A stretch of DNA of 64,000 nt from Poecilobothrus nobilitatus (lineage: Eukaryota; Arthropoda; Insecta; Diptera; Dolichopodidae): positions 96,515,207 to 96,579,206 of the forward strand of contig OX352772.1 of assembly GCA_947095535.1 (NCBI GenBank). Reading direction: 5' to 3'. The position numbers and the translations under genes were made by a program. This document shows positions 32,581 through 42,385 of the stretch, piece by piece. Every line of letters starts with the position of its first letter. The stretch's first letter is position 1. Below the pieces are notes generated by a model, which worked only from the letters and a program-made list of their open reading frames with translations, was not told the origin of the DNA and did not search any database.

Positions 32581-33180
32581 ATTAGTTTTAAAATTGATAT
32601 GGTTTTTTATTTAATTCTATTTGCACCATTTCACTAATATTCCTTTTATACAAATTAATTTCCTTATCCATTATCTTAATTTCGTCAAAATTGAAATTGT
32701 AATTTTCATTATTAAAATGATGTTGAGCAAGAACTGTTTTTTTAGTTTTATTGATATTGGTAATTACGTTGCTAAACGCGATTTTTTAGATATTGTTTAG
32801 TTTGTCCAATATAGCAATTATCACAGTCTTTACAATTTATTTTATATATTACATTTCATTCATAAAAGTTCTAAAATTACATCCATAGGTATATTGGTAT
32901 ATTTAGATAATTTCTTTCCGTTCCATTTTAATTATATTAATCAGATATTCTTTCAGAATATAAGTATATAATGAAACTACATCCAGTGGCATTAATATGT
33001 AATTGTCCGGTAAAATTACATCTTTAGTTTTTTTAACGAAATCATTAAAGTTTTTTAAATTGTCTTTAAATGTTTTTGTATAATTAAATAAATTATGGTG
33101 TATTGTTTTAACGATATCATTTTTAGATATATGTGAAATAAGAAACGGCGATGGAAAAATAAGTGCTGATTGGTACATAA
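32581..33180 (-). mobile_element. Penelope-like element fragment 1: RT and GIY-YIG part
   Basis: Frame 32903-33178 holds a reverse transcriptase segment (FLISHISKNDIVKTIHHN; LPDNYILMPLDVVSLYT, containing the first catalytic Asp region). A deletion then joins it to a GIY-YIG endonuclease remnant (about 32600-32860), which is the reverse complement of 33590-33890. It is head-to-head with fragment 2. Confidence 0.75.
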
Positions 33181-34258
33181 AACCTACTTTCTCAGGAAGA
33201 GTGCTAAATTTTTTATCTACACATAGTTTACAACATAGAAAGAATGTTATTTATAACATATTACATAAAATTACTACTTTATCTTCCGCTGAATATAGAG
33301 AGGGAAATATTCACAAAATGATAAATATTATAACAGACAATAATTACCCTAAATTATTCATCAATAGAATAAATAAACAATTCTACAAAAAATCAACTAA
33401 TTCTATACCAGAAACCTCTACTTCAACGAAATATATGAAATTTCAGTTTATTCCACAGTTGTCATATAAAATTTAACAACTATTCAATACTTACACAAAC
33501 AACAAAATAGTATTTTATAACACAAAAACAGTTAAAAACTTCTTCACATAATTGAAGGACAAAGATGCGATATATTGCCGCAATCAAATGTAATATATAA
33601 AATAAATTGTAAAGACTGTGATAGTTGCTATATTGGGACAAACTAAACAATATCTAAAAAATCGCGTTTACCAACATAAATACGATTGCAGTATTACCAA
33701 TATCAATAAAACTAATAAAACAGCTCTTGCTCAACATCATTTTAATAATGAAAATTACAATTTCAATTTTGACGAAATTAAGATAATGGATAAAGAAAAT
33801 AATTGATATAAAATGAATATTAGTGAAATGGTGCAAATAGAATTAAATAAAAACAATATCAATTTTAAAACTGATACAAATAATTTAAATCCATTTTACA
33901 AAACATTATTACATAGCTACGAAAACATTAATGCTTAATGGCAACACTAATTTCTACTAATTATTAAAAAATAAAGAACAGCTGATTATTTTTTTATAAA
34001 TATACATATTTTTCGTGACAGTCTTTTATACATTAAATGTTTAATTTATTTATTTATTTAATTTATTTATACACTAAAATATTTGTAAGTTTTTCCATTT
34101 TTTAATTAAATTTTTATAATTGATTGTCGAAAATAATATTACCTAGAAGTAAGTTTTAAAGATTTTGTATCATTTGGAAAAAAGTTCTAATAGTATAAAT
34201 ACAATTTATAGCCCTGAGAAAGTTTTAAATAAAGACGAAACGTTGGTGAAGATGTGAA
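33165..34258 (+). mobile_element. Penelope-like element fragment 2: RT C-terminus, GIY-YIG endonuclease and 3' end
   Basis: Begins with WYIKPTFSGRVLNFLSTHSL at about 33168, typical of the RT thumb side of Penelope elements. Frame 33201-33476 continues. The endonuclease reads INCKDCDSCYIG (about 33603-33638) and QTKQYLKNRVYQHKYDC, then ALAQHHFNNENYNF (33618-33806). The tail has CCTGAGAAAG ... GACGAAACG (about 34213-34243), similar in position to the hammerhead-like motif at Penelope termini but with a broken core. Frameshifts and stops present. Confidence 0.8.
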
Positions 34259-34299
34259 AAATAAATTGTGTTTTATTGACGTCTTAATACCAGATACTA

Positions 34300-35175
34300 A
34301 AATAAATTTTAAAAAATTTGTGTTAATCGTAAATGATGTTAAAATATCTAATTCAGCAATCGAAACCAGTTTTTCAGATGAAAATAATTGCTGTACAAGA
34401 GCATTTTTTCAGGAACTGGAATTTACCGCAATGATAAAGGTCATCAGATAACAAAGTCTATGTTTAGTAATGGATTTTTTATACTAGCTTTTGATTCAAC
34501 TCCAGATGCATCTGGAAGTGAAGTAACCAAGGTACAGTTAGAATTATGGCAAGGCCTTCAAAATCACTTACATCTACACTAACTGCTATTGTTTATGGAG
34601 AATTTGATGCAAGCATACAAATTGATAAAAATCGGAATATATTTACAAATCTATAAATAGAATACTGAAACATGTATTTGAATATTCGACAAGATGTCAT
34701 CGTCCTGTGCAATTGTGGATGTGAAGTTTTGTTGTGATAATAAAAATACTTTATTTGTAAAAGATATTTGTTTAGTTGGAATTAAAGAACCTTGTAAAAA
34801 AAAGAGTTTACTTACAAATTTCCAACCAAAGAAATCATAAATAACGATTTTGAAAATTACTCTTTCGGAACTGTACATAATGAGAAAATTAATAAAGAAT
34901 TAAGACAGGTACTAGAAAAATTTGATGTTATTATAACAAATGAAAAAATAAAAAAACTTTTTTAATTTGAAACGCTGAAAAGATAAAAGATCCGGAAATA
35001 CATTGATTTGCTCTTTATATTCCAAAGCATGGTTGCACAGAAAATTTTGATTCATATGGTGGAATTCCAGATAAACCAGATGAATTCTTTAAAAATCAGT
35101 GCATAGTTTTTAATAATAGGCAGATACAAGGTATTCTTTCAGATATATGTGGGGAATTCTGTTGCGTCTGGATCT
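34300..35175 (+). mobile_element. Polinton-like copy D (capsid C-terminus to protease)
   Basis: Contains, in order, the capsid protein end (NSAIETSFSDENNCC at about 34350, stop at 34654-34656), the small VDVK protein (34694-34965, start MSSSCAIVDVKFCC) and a protease fragment (to about 35175, with GILSDICGEFC). Same strand as copy B and downstream of it in gene order. It is bounded on the left by the Penelope 3' end and on the right by an RTE-like LINE. All three genes are broken. Confidence 0.85.
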
Positions 35176-36095
35176 GGAATGAACGGTACAAGCTTTTACA
35201 TGGATAAAAACCCATAAAAGTTTTCTTTCTTTTGAACCTGTTAATGATAGGATTTGCTGTATGTGACTTCAAGGAAAATATAAAAATATAAAGCTAATAT
35301 CAGTTTATGCACCAACGGAAATTAGCTCGGAAGAAGCCAAAGTTCATTTCTATGATGTGCTAGCAAGTACGTGTAACAGATTACCCAAACATGATATGGT
35401 CATTATAATAGGCGATTTTTATGCCCAAATTGGTAAGAAAAGCTTTACTAAGCAAGTAGCAGGCGGGTAGTCCATGCATGACCTAACAAATGAGAATGGA
35501 TCAAGAATTATATACACAAACAAACTTGGAAATTATCAGGTAGAAGAGACGCGAATCAAATTGATCACATTTTGATAGATAAGAGACATGCCACTTCCAT
35601 AATTGATGTAAGAAATTGTAGAGGTGCACACTGTGATTCTGATTACTATCTCATCAAAGCTAAAGTAAGACAAAGAATATCTGTAGTAAATACAAAAACG
35701 AAGCAAAAAGCCAATAAATGGGAAACAGATAAACTGATCACAGATGAAAACCTAAGAAACGGATACCAAAATAAAAAGTATTACTCTAGATACCAATACC
35801 AATGTTAACGAAAAATGAAAAGATATACAAAATGCAATAGTTACAACGACAACGAAAATGATCCCCAAAAACAACAGAAGTAGAAGAAATTAGTGGTTTG
35901 ATCAAGAATGCAAAGAACTAATACAAGTGAAAAATTACGTACAGAAATTATTCCAGAAACCTGGAAAAAAAGTGTTATTATCCCAATACATAAAAAGGGA
36001 AACAAAAAGGATCGCAATAACTATCTTGCAATATTACTTCTCAATATAGCATACAAAATATTTTCTAATATATTGCATACTCGTACAGCTTAAGC
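35176..36095 (+). mobile_element. RTE/CFDP2-like LINE fragment (endonuclease and RT start)
   Basis: Readable in several frames: FEPVNDRICC, LISVYAPTEISSEEAKVHFY, VIIIGDFYAQIGK (endonuclease, GDF motif), then IDHILIDKRHATSIIDVRNC and HCDSDYYLIKAKVR (frame 35572-35808). A jump leads to ETWKKSVIIPIHKKGNKKDR (frame 35908-36093), the start of the RT domain. This layout is that of craniofacial-development-protein-2-like LINE proteins common in insects. The catalytic YADD part is absent. Confidence 0.75.
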
Positions 36096-36830
36096 GACAA
36101 ATTTCTTGATAATTTAACATTTTTAAGGACATATTTTAAAGGAACTTACTTATACTTATTACTTATATTATTAATTATTTTGTTTACTCTATTTTTATTT
36201 TTTTTATTTTTTTTGTTTTGTGTATTTTTAAAAAAAAAAGTTTATTTTATTGATTTGTTGTTTTATTATACATATATTGAATTAAATATTTTAATTTGTT
36301 TTTTAATTTAATTTTTTTTTATTTTTTACAGTATAGTTCAGCTTTTTTTTGTTATTTTAAATACCGGTATTAATGCCGGGATCCCGGTATTAATATACCG
36401 AAATACCGAAATACCGGTTTTGAATATTTGGTGCGGTATTGTAAGTCCTATAAATGGAACAGTACAAATTTATTCGAAATAAAATTTTTTATTGAACAAA
36501 TTCTTTATAGAAAATTCTTAATATAAAAAAAACATAATTCTTAATATATAATAATTCTGTATATAGAACAAATTCTATAATATGCAAACTTAAACTATAA
36601 TTATTGTTTTGTGGCGAATTGAAATTCACCACGTTCTTCTTTTTAAGTTAACTCATTTTCCTCGTTTACGAGTAAATAAGTATTTTTTTCGATTTCCTCA
36701 CAGAAATCATTATCTTCAAATACCGCAACTTTTTGCTCCGGTTTAAATATAATATTATTTAGGGTCTCGAAGACCGATTTTTCACCGTAAACGGTGTTTA
36801 TTTTTTTAATATTATTAATTTTATAGAGCC
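36096..36830. other. AT-rich stretch with a palindromic ATACCG cluster and one unrecognised frame
   Basis: Low-complexity A/T to 36360. At 36361-36437 several ATACCG/CGGTAT units form overlapping palindromes, one centred on GGGATCCC (36378-36385). A minus-strand frame (36643 to about 36800) includes VYGEKSVFETLNNIIFKPEQ and ends LVNEENELT. It has ordinary protein-like composition, but I recognise no family and its N-terminus runs into the SINE. Confidence 0.4.
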
Positions 36831-37262
36831 TACTTGGCTCCATGGCGCAGTGGTTAAGTAGCCAATCTTTCAATCGAAGGGTCTTGGGTTCAAACCCCGG
36901 TCAGGTCATAAATAAAAAATATGTAGTACTTTTATATCGTAATAATGTATATCGTATAATTAATATTTGTAATAATAACAATAATAATATTAATAATAAT
37001 AATAATAATAGTAATAATAATAACAATAATTATAATAATAATAATAGCTGCTACAGTGGAGCCATCTTTGGTTATATCATGCAAGTAAAGTGTTATATAC
37101 TCCTGCATGTTGTAATTCACGGATGGCGCTGACTCTGTAGTATAATAATAACAATAATAACAATAATAGTAATAATAATAGTAATAATAATATTAATAAT
37201 AATAATAAAGGTACAATATTTAAATAGTATAATAAATAATACAATAATAATATAACAATAAT

Positions 37263-37293
<31 letters not shown>

Positions 37294-37790
37294 GTAATAC
37301 TAATAATAATAACCACTACAGTGGGGCTATCTTTAGTTATATCATGCAAGTAAGGTGTTATATACTCTGCATGTTGTAATCCACTGATGGCGCTGACTCT
37401 GTAGTAAAATAATAATAATATTAATAAGAATATTAATACCAATAATAACAGCCGCTACAGTGACAGTGGGGGTTGCCTTCAATAATTACCTCATGTAATA
37501 ATATATATAGTACTACTACATGCTGTAACTGTTGTGACGGCTCTAGTCACTGTTAGCAAAATAATAATAATAGGCGGATTCATTGTTTCCTTACAGTCCC
37601 ACTCCCAATTCAATTTTTCTGTATCCTTTCCTATACCTGCTCCCTAGCCAATATACTGCTTTCGCAGGTAAGGGTTTCATCCCATTTTATTGGCTAAAGG
37701 GGGAGGTGGGTTTAGTCAGTAAGAATCTGACACTACCAAGCAGAAATTCTTGGTGTCTTTGAAAGATTCCCACCTCCCTTAGGAAAAAAA
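36831..37790 (+). mobile_element. Composite tRNA-derived SINE, copy 2
   Basis: The head is better kept than in copy 1: A box TGGCGCAGTGG (36843-36853) and B box GGTTCAAACCC (36887-36897), 33 bases apart, within a tRNA-like region ending CCGGTCAGGTCA. Then TAA microsatellites (about 36960-37055 and 37140-37310), two units with the ATGCAAGTAA-GTGTTATATACT signature (about 37040-37140 and 37310-37410), a diverged unit (about 37450-37560), a single-arm version of the 29484-29697 palindrome (about 37566-37670), and a short poly(A) near 37783-37792. Confidence 0.75.
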
Positions 37791-37812
37791 AAATCTTTAA
37801 CCTTTAAAAATT

Positions 37813-38076
37813 TTAAACCATCGGTTTTCTTTTTTTGGTGGAATTTGAAGTGGTTTCGTGATATACAAAATGCTGGGCCAGCAAATGTTCGATTTGCTCT
37901 GGTGGCTGATAAAATGAATGAAGATCTTGTTGCTCTTGTTGATGATATTGCTGTTGTTGTTGTTGTTGTTGCTGATCATGATAAAGTGGCATTTTCGCTA
38001 TCTTCTTTTTTGTGGGAATTTGAGCCTGATTGGTTACGTCATCCAACACGTAAAGTTTGTCGAATAATTGTGCCAT
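37813..38076 (-). CDS. Gln-rich small protein divergent from the polymerase of copy E
   Basis: Open frame of 87 codons beginning MAQLFDKLYVLDDVTNQAQI, then a basic TKKKIAK, a Gln run (about residues 35-50) and a His/Gln-rich part, ending KKRKPMV. It starts 528 bp upstream of the copy E polymerase, on the opposite strand. The second reading frame (37797-37979) is a shadow of the Gln run. It is not found in copy C. I do not recognise it; it may be an element gene or chance coding around a CAG/CAA repeat. Confidence 0.4.
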   Translation of the reverse strand: MAQLFDKLYVLDDVTNQAQIPTKKKIAKMPLYHDQQQQQQQQQYHQQEQQDLHSFYQPPEQIEHLLAQHFVYHETTSNSTKKRKPMV

Positions 38077-38603
38077 CCTGCTTGTTTCAAATTAAACTGA
38101 TATTTTTATAAAATCTGGATGTATTTATATACGTATTTCGAGTAATATTAAAACAAAATAAAAACTTTACAACACTTTTACACTTTGAAAATATTTGCTA
38201 AGTGGAAAGGGTAAAATCTATCAATGTCAGTTGATTACAATGTTGCTAATATTTTTTATGCAGAAAAGGAGTAATTTATTAAATTGCCGTTTGATTACAA
38301 TGTTGTAATACTGTTTTCTATTTAAAATACGTATAAGATGAGAATCTAATTATTAATGAAATATAATTTATTATAATGCCATTTGATTACAATTTATATC
38401 TTTAAGATAAGTTTTAAATTAAATTGTAGTTTGTTGCATAGAATTTTCTATTTACATCGTAAGATAGGATTAAGATGGAGTTCTAGTTAAAACAACTAGA
38501 ATTTATTAAAGCGTCATTTTAATTTAAGAGAATGAATCAGTATCGAAAATTTAATATTATTTTGTTATTCAAGCATTTAATATCTGAAATTCGTATAAAG
38601 AAA
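38077..38603. promoter_or_regulatory. Intergenic region upstream of copy E polymerase with a repeated TTGATTACAAT motif
   Basis: No coding frame I would call. TTGATTACAAT occurs at about 38232, 38291 and 38388, each preceded by GTCAG/GCCGT/GCCAT, so the repeated core is roughly GCCRTTTGATTACAATGTT. Spacing is about 59 and 97 bp. This could be a replication or transcription control array, or remains of a tandem repeat. Confidence 0.4.
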
Positions 38604-39495
38604 ATGTCGACAAAAATTATTTTACAAAGGTTTCTTACCGAAACTATAACGCCTTACAAAATAGTAAGCGAGAATTCGAAATTTGTTAAACGGTTTAATA
38701 TGAACGGTCATAAAATAAAATTTGTAATTAAATCCATACCTGAAAATAGAAAACCAATTAGCTGGATTAGGGATGCTATACATCAAATAATCAGGACATC
38801 AAACATCAAGGTCTTGCGTATCTCAGTTTTAGATCCGCTCATGAACTTAAATTTAGCGACGTTTGGGATGTAATTTCTAATGTTTCTCAAAGTATTTCTG
38901 AAAGTAGTTATTTATGATGCATTTTTCGTTTCATTTATTATAAACTGTTTTTACTTTACGTCTATAGGCTTAAGTAGAGACATTTTTTGTTTAACAGTTA
39001 CCCGTGTTAGATTACCCACTGGTAGAAGTAGAAATAATAAATATTCAAATTATAAAAAGGAATGCTTAAAAAAGAAAAGATAATAATAAAAAACAGCGAT
39101 AATTTATGTCTACCAAGTGCAGTTGCTGTTTCAATAACTAAAATTGAAAAACTGATTGAATATGAAAAAAATCGAACAAATATAGAAACTTCAAACTTTA
39201 ACAGCTTTAAAATTATTAAGAACATCAAAAATAGCAATTCCATCTGAAGGTTGCGGAATTCGTGAATTGAAACAATTTCAAAAATGTTTACATAAACGAA
39301 AAATTTTTGTACATAAATATGGAACAAGTGTTGCTGAAGTAATATTTGAAGGATTTAATAATGGAGCAAAAATTAACTTGGTATACCATAATAATTATTA
39401 CAATGTAATAACTTCGCTCATAGCTGGTTTTTGCTCAGCATTTTATTGTCAAGAATGTCATATTCCGTATTCCAAGAAAAATAAACATATTTAGG
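38604..39495 (+). pseudogene. POLB: Family B DNA polymerase N-terminal part, Polinton copy E
   Basis: Start chosen at the ATG at 38604 (MSTKIILQRFLTETITPYK). VKRFNMNGHKIKFVIKSIPE matches the copy C N-terminus. A middle segment (about 39005-39230; NSDNLCLPSAVAVSITK) is absent from copy C. Then IPSEGCGIRELKQFQKCLHK and NVITSLIAGFCSAFYCQECH (frame 39267-39494) match copy C 16430-16690. Several frameshifts. It ends at 39495, where a foldback element starts, so the exonuclease and polymerase domains are lost. Copy E is more diverged from C than A and B are. Confidence 0.8.
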
Positions 39496-39510
39496 TGTTC
39501 AAAAATTTGC

Positions 39511-39899
39511 CCAGACTGACATCAATTATCACACCATGAAGTGCAGAGAGTAAAAGCTTAATAGTGGACCAGCTTTTAACAAATTTACACGTAGTCCTAT
39601 GTAAAGAAATACTGGGCCAACTATAAATCTTGAAATAACACAAAAACCATTTACTTTATTCAATTTGGTTCAAGAGAAAATTAAAGTCGCATCTTTTTTA
39701 CATAATTCATTAAACAAAAATTTAATATTTTCATTCATAAATATGCATTTAAAAAATTGTCTTTCCTTTAAATTTTTTATTTTAAAAGATTCTTAAGATA
39801 AACACATTTACATAAGACTACGTGTAAATTTGTTAAAAGCTGACCCATTATTAAGCTTTTACTGTCTGCACTTCATGGTGTGAGTCTCGGTCTCGACGT
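39511..39899. mobile_element. Foldback MITE with ~95-bp terminal inverted repeats
   Basis: The left arm (about 39511-39605: CAGACTGACATCAATTATCA, then CACCATGAAGTGCAGAGAGT) pairs with the right arm (about 39797-39899: GACTACGTGTAAATTTGTTA, then TTAAGCTTTTACTGTCTGCA). The middle contains GAAATAACACAAAAACCATT and a TTCATAAATATGCATTT block. Arms or middle reappear at 44560-44770, 52560-52760, 53270-53590, 55440-55720 and 57318-57420. Non-coding; it would depend on another element's transposase. Confidence 0.75.
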
Positions 39900-39999
39900 A
39901 TACTATTACGATATTGAGCAATTTATATTGAGAAGCTATATAAAATGACAAATTTTATTGTTCTTAAAACAAGTTTTATTATTTTATATAAATGACAAA

Positions 40000-40430
40000 A
40001 AATTGTTGTATGGGTTTACTTGCCGAAATCAAGAAGAGGATTGTTTAAATTGTTAGCTGGAGTATGGGGAGTATCTATAAAAACAATTCCATTTTCATAC
40101 AAAAGAGTTAACATTAATTTTCTTATTAATTCATAAAAGCAAAAAAATTAACAAATAGATGCTTGTCGTATGCGTTTACTTGCCGAATTCAAAAAGAGGA
40201 TTGCTTGAATTGTTAGGAAGGGTTTGTGGCAGCCCCAACTATAAAAAATTTCAATTTTCATATAAAAGAGTGAACATTTATTTTTTTTTAATTCATACAA
40301 GGAACAAAATCATCAAATTGCTGCTTGCCGTATGCATTTACTTGCCGAATTCAAAAAGAGGATTGCTGAAATTTTAGCGGGCTGGTGCCCCCAACTATAA
40401 AAAATTTCTATTTTCATATAAAAGAGTTAC
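40000..40430 (+). repeat. Tandem repeat, about 150-170-bp unit, three copies
   Basis: Each unit contains TTTACTTGCCGAA, then TCAAAAAGAGGATTGCT and TTTTCATATAAAAGAGT. The key motif starts at about 40014, 40168 and 40338. Copies are diverged (about 80-85% by eye). An open frame at 40159-40377 is a by-product of the repeat. Confidence 0.8.
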
Positions 40431-41135
40431 TAATTTTACGTTTTCAATATAAAAATTTCAAAATTTAAATATTACGTTTTCAATATAAATATGTCAAAAT
40501 TTTAATTTTACATTTTCAATATAAAAATGTTAAAATTTTAATTCTTTGTATGAACTTAAAATTTTGCATAGAAATTACTAAAAAAGTTGACATTTACATT
40601 AAGAATCAAGTAAATATTGAAAAAAATGATAAAATATGCCTATTTTTTCATTTAAAAAAGTTAAAATTAATGTTTTTAGATTTTCAATATAAAACTATCA
40701 AAATTTTAATATCTCTATTTTTCATTTAAAATAGTTAAAATTAATTTCTTTACGTTTTCAATATAGAACTGCCCAAATTTAAATTTTTTTGTATAAACTT
40801 AAAATTTTGCATTTGCATATAGAAATTACTAAAAATGTTGACATTTACGTTTAGAATCAATTAAATATTGAAATAAATTATAAAATGTGTTTATGTTTTC
40901 ATTTAAAAAAGTTGAAATTAATTTATTTATGTTTTCAATATAAAACTGTCAAAATTTTAATTTTTTGTATTGAACTTAAAATTTTGTATTTACATATAGA
41001 AGTTAATAAAATTGTTGAAATTTTCATTTTTAATCAATTAAATGTTGAAATAAATGTTAAAATATGTTTATTTTTTCATTTAAAAAAGTTAAAATGATTT
41101 TTTTTACGTTTTCAATGTAAAAATGTCAATAATTT
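40430..41135 (+). repeat. Tandem AT-rich array with TTTTCAATATAAAA motif
   Basis: TTTTCAATATAAAA-type motifs recur at about 40440, 40478, 40514, 40682, 40757, 40934 and 41106. The longer unit (about 180-245 bp) includes GAACTTAAAATTTTGCAT, TTGACATTTACATT and TCATTTAAAAAAGTTAAAAT. A degenerate satellite-like array; no gene. Confidence 0.7.
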
Positions 41136-41289
41136 TTTATTTTATGTAAATTTGAATTATCTGACTACATAAATATTTTTTGTACAACCCTTTCCGTTTT
41201 TATCATTAAAAAATTCCATTTTGAATTTTATATAAAAGATATATATCACGGTAATACATTTCAAATATTCATGTATTTAAATAGTCAAC

Positions 41290-41670
41290 TATCAATCAGC
41301 CATTAGAGTGGTACAAAAATAAAAGTAAAATGAGTATTACATGCCATTTTTATCGTATTTTTGTATGGCGAAAAAAAGGGCGTACGCTGTTATAATGATA
41401 AATTGAAGTCGGTTGTCGGCCTATTTTGGATTCCAGGCCACGTCGCCCTTTATTTTTCACTGACGTAAACTTGACTTTACCCATAAGTTGAAAAATTAAA
41501 AAAAAGGGTACGCGCTCGAGGAGAAAGTAATAAGCAATCATTCAACACTAAGAAATTTAGGAACGGACCCTTTCTACGGGAGTTATCCAACACTGACGTC
41601 AACTTGACTCTGCCCAAAATAAATTTTAAATGAAAAACTTCGTAGTTTGAACAAGAAGAAATAATTTCAT
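41290..41670. repeat. Diverged repeat with paired GGGCGTACGC / GGGTACGCGC segments
   Basis: AAAAAAAGGGCGTACGC (about 41372) and AAAAAAAAGGGTACGCGC (about 41500) are direct variants, each followed by sequence with CACTGACGTAAACTTGACTTT or CACTGACGTCAACTTGACTCT (about 41458 and 41591). This looks like a short tandem repeat of a transposon-derived unit. No coding frame of note. Confidence 0.45.
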
Positions 41671-42385
41671 CCGATATCGAATATTTAGAAAAAGTTAACT
41701 TAATTAATTACGTTTGGTTAAGAGTTATTTTTTTCGTTTGGGTTAAGAATTTCGGAGATGATTATAGAAAATTTAGCTTCAGCGAGCTAAATTTCATCTG
41801 ATATTATGGCATATCTCCGATATTTTCTGAACGCTTGGCCAATTTTACTGTTCATTCGTCCGAAATTTTTGTTTTTTCTCTGTCACACAAGTTGTGTTTT
41901 TGTATCTTCTGCCTATGCTCTAACAAATATCACCGATAAATTTCATCCGATATCGGATATTTAAAAAGAGTAAACTATACTTAATACTACCAATAGGAAA
42001 GGGGGAGAAAAAGGCTAATTTTCATGAAGAAAAATATCGGCGATATTTGTTAGAGCATAGGCAGAAGATATAAAAACACTACTTGTGTCACAGAAAAACA
42101 CAAAAATATCGGACGAATTAATAATAAAATATCCAAAATATCGGATGAAATTTAGCTCGCTGAAGCTAAATTTTCTATAATTATCTCCGATATTTTTAAC
42201 ACATACGTAAAAAATGTGTATGTACACAAAAAAAATGGGCACACTACTAACATTTTTATGAACACATGACATTTGAATTCATTAATTTTCTCCCTCTTTC
42301 CTATTGATAGTATTAAGTATATTTTACTTTTTCTAAATATCCGATATCGGATGAAATTTTATCCATGAAAATTAGCCTTAAGTTG
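41671..42385. mobile_element. Nested palindromic (foldback) element with ATCCGATATCGGAT motifs
   Basis: Two interlocking inverted repeats. Pair 1: about 41755-41935 with 42020-42195 (TAGCTTCAGCGAGCTAAATT and AATTTAGCTCGCTGAAGCTA; CTTCTGCCTATGCTCTAACA and TGTTAGAGCATAGGCAGAAG). Pair 2: about 41942-42025 with 42285-42380 (CCGATATCGGATATTT; CCTATTGATAGTATTAAGTA). The minus-strand frame 42015-42272 is a by-product. Confidence 0.8.

Noticed and set aside
34213..34243. Functional hammerhead ribozyme
   Set aside because: The GAAAC end is present but the CTGATGA core is CTGAGAA and I cannot pair the stems convincingly; kept only as a possible remnant.
36831..36905. Possible tRNA gene
   Set aside because: A and B boxes are good, but acceptor and anticodon stems do not pair properly and the sequence continues into a repeated SINE body; it is a SINE head, not a functional tRNA.
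36932..37442. Frames rich in Asn, Ile or Leu
   Set aside because: By-products of TAA/ATT microsatellites in SINE copy 2; composition and lack of motifs exclude real genes.
40000..41135. CRISPR array
   Set aside because: Units are long, diverged and without uniform spacers; this is eukaryotic tandem repeat DNA.
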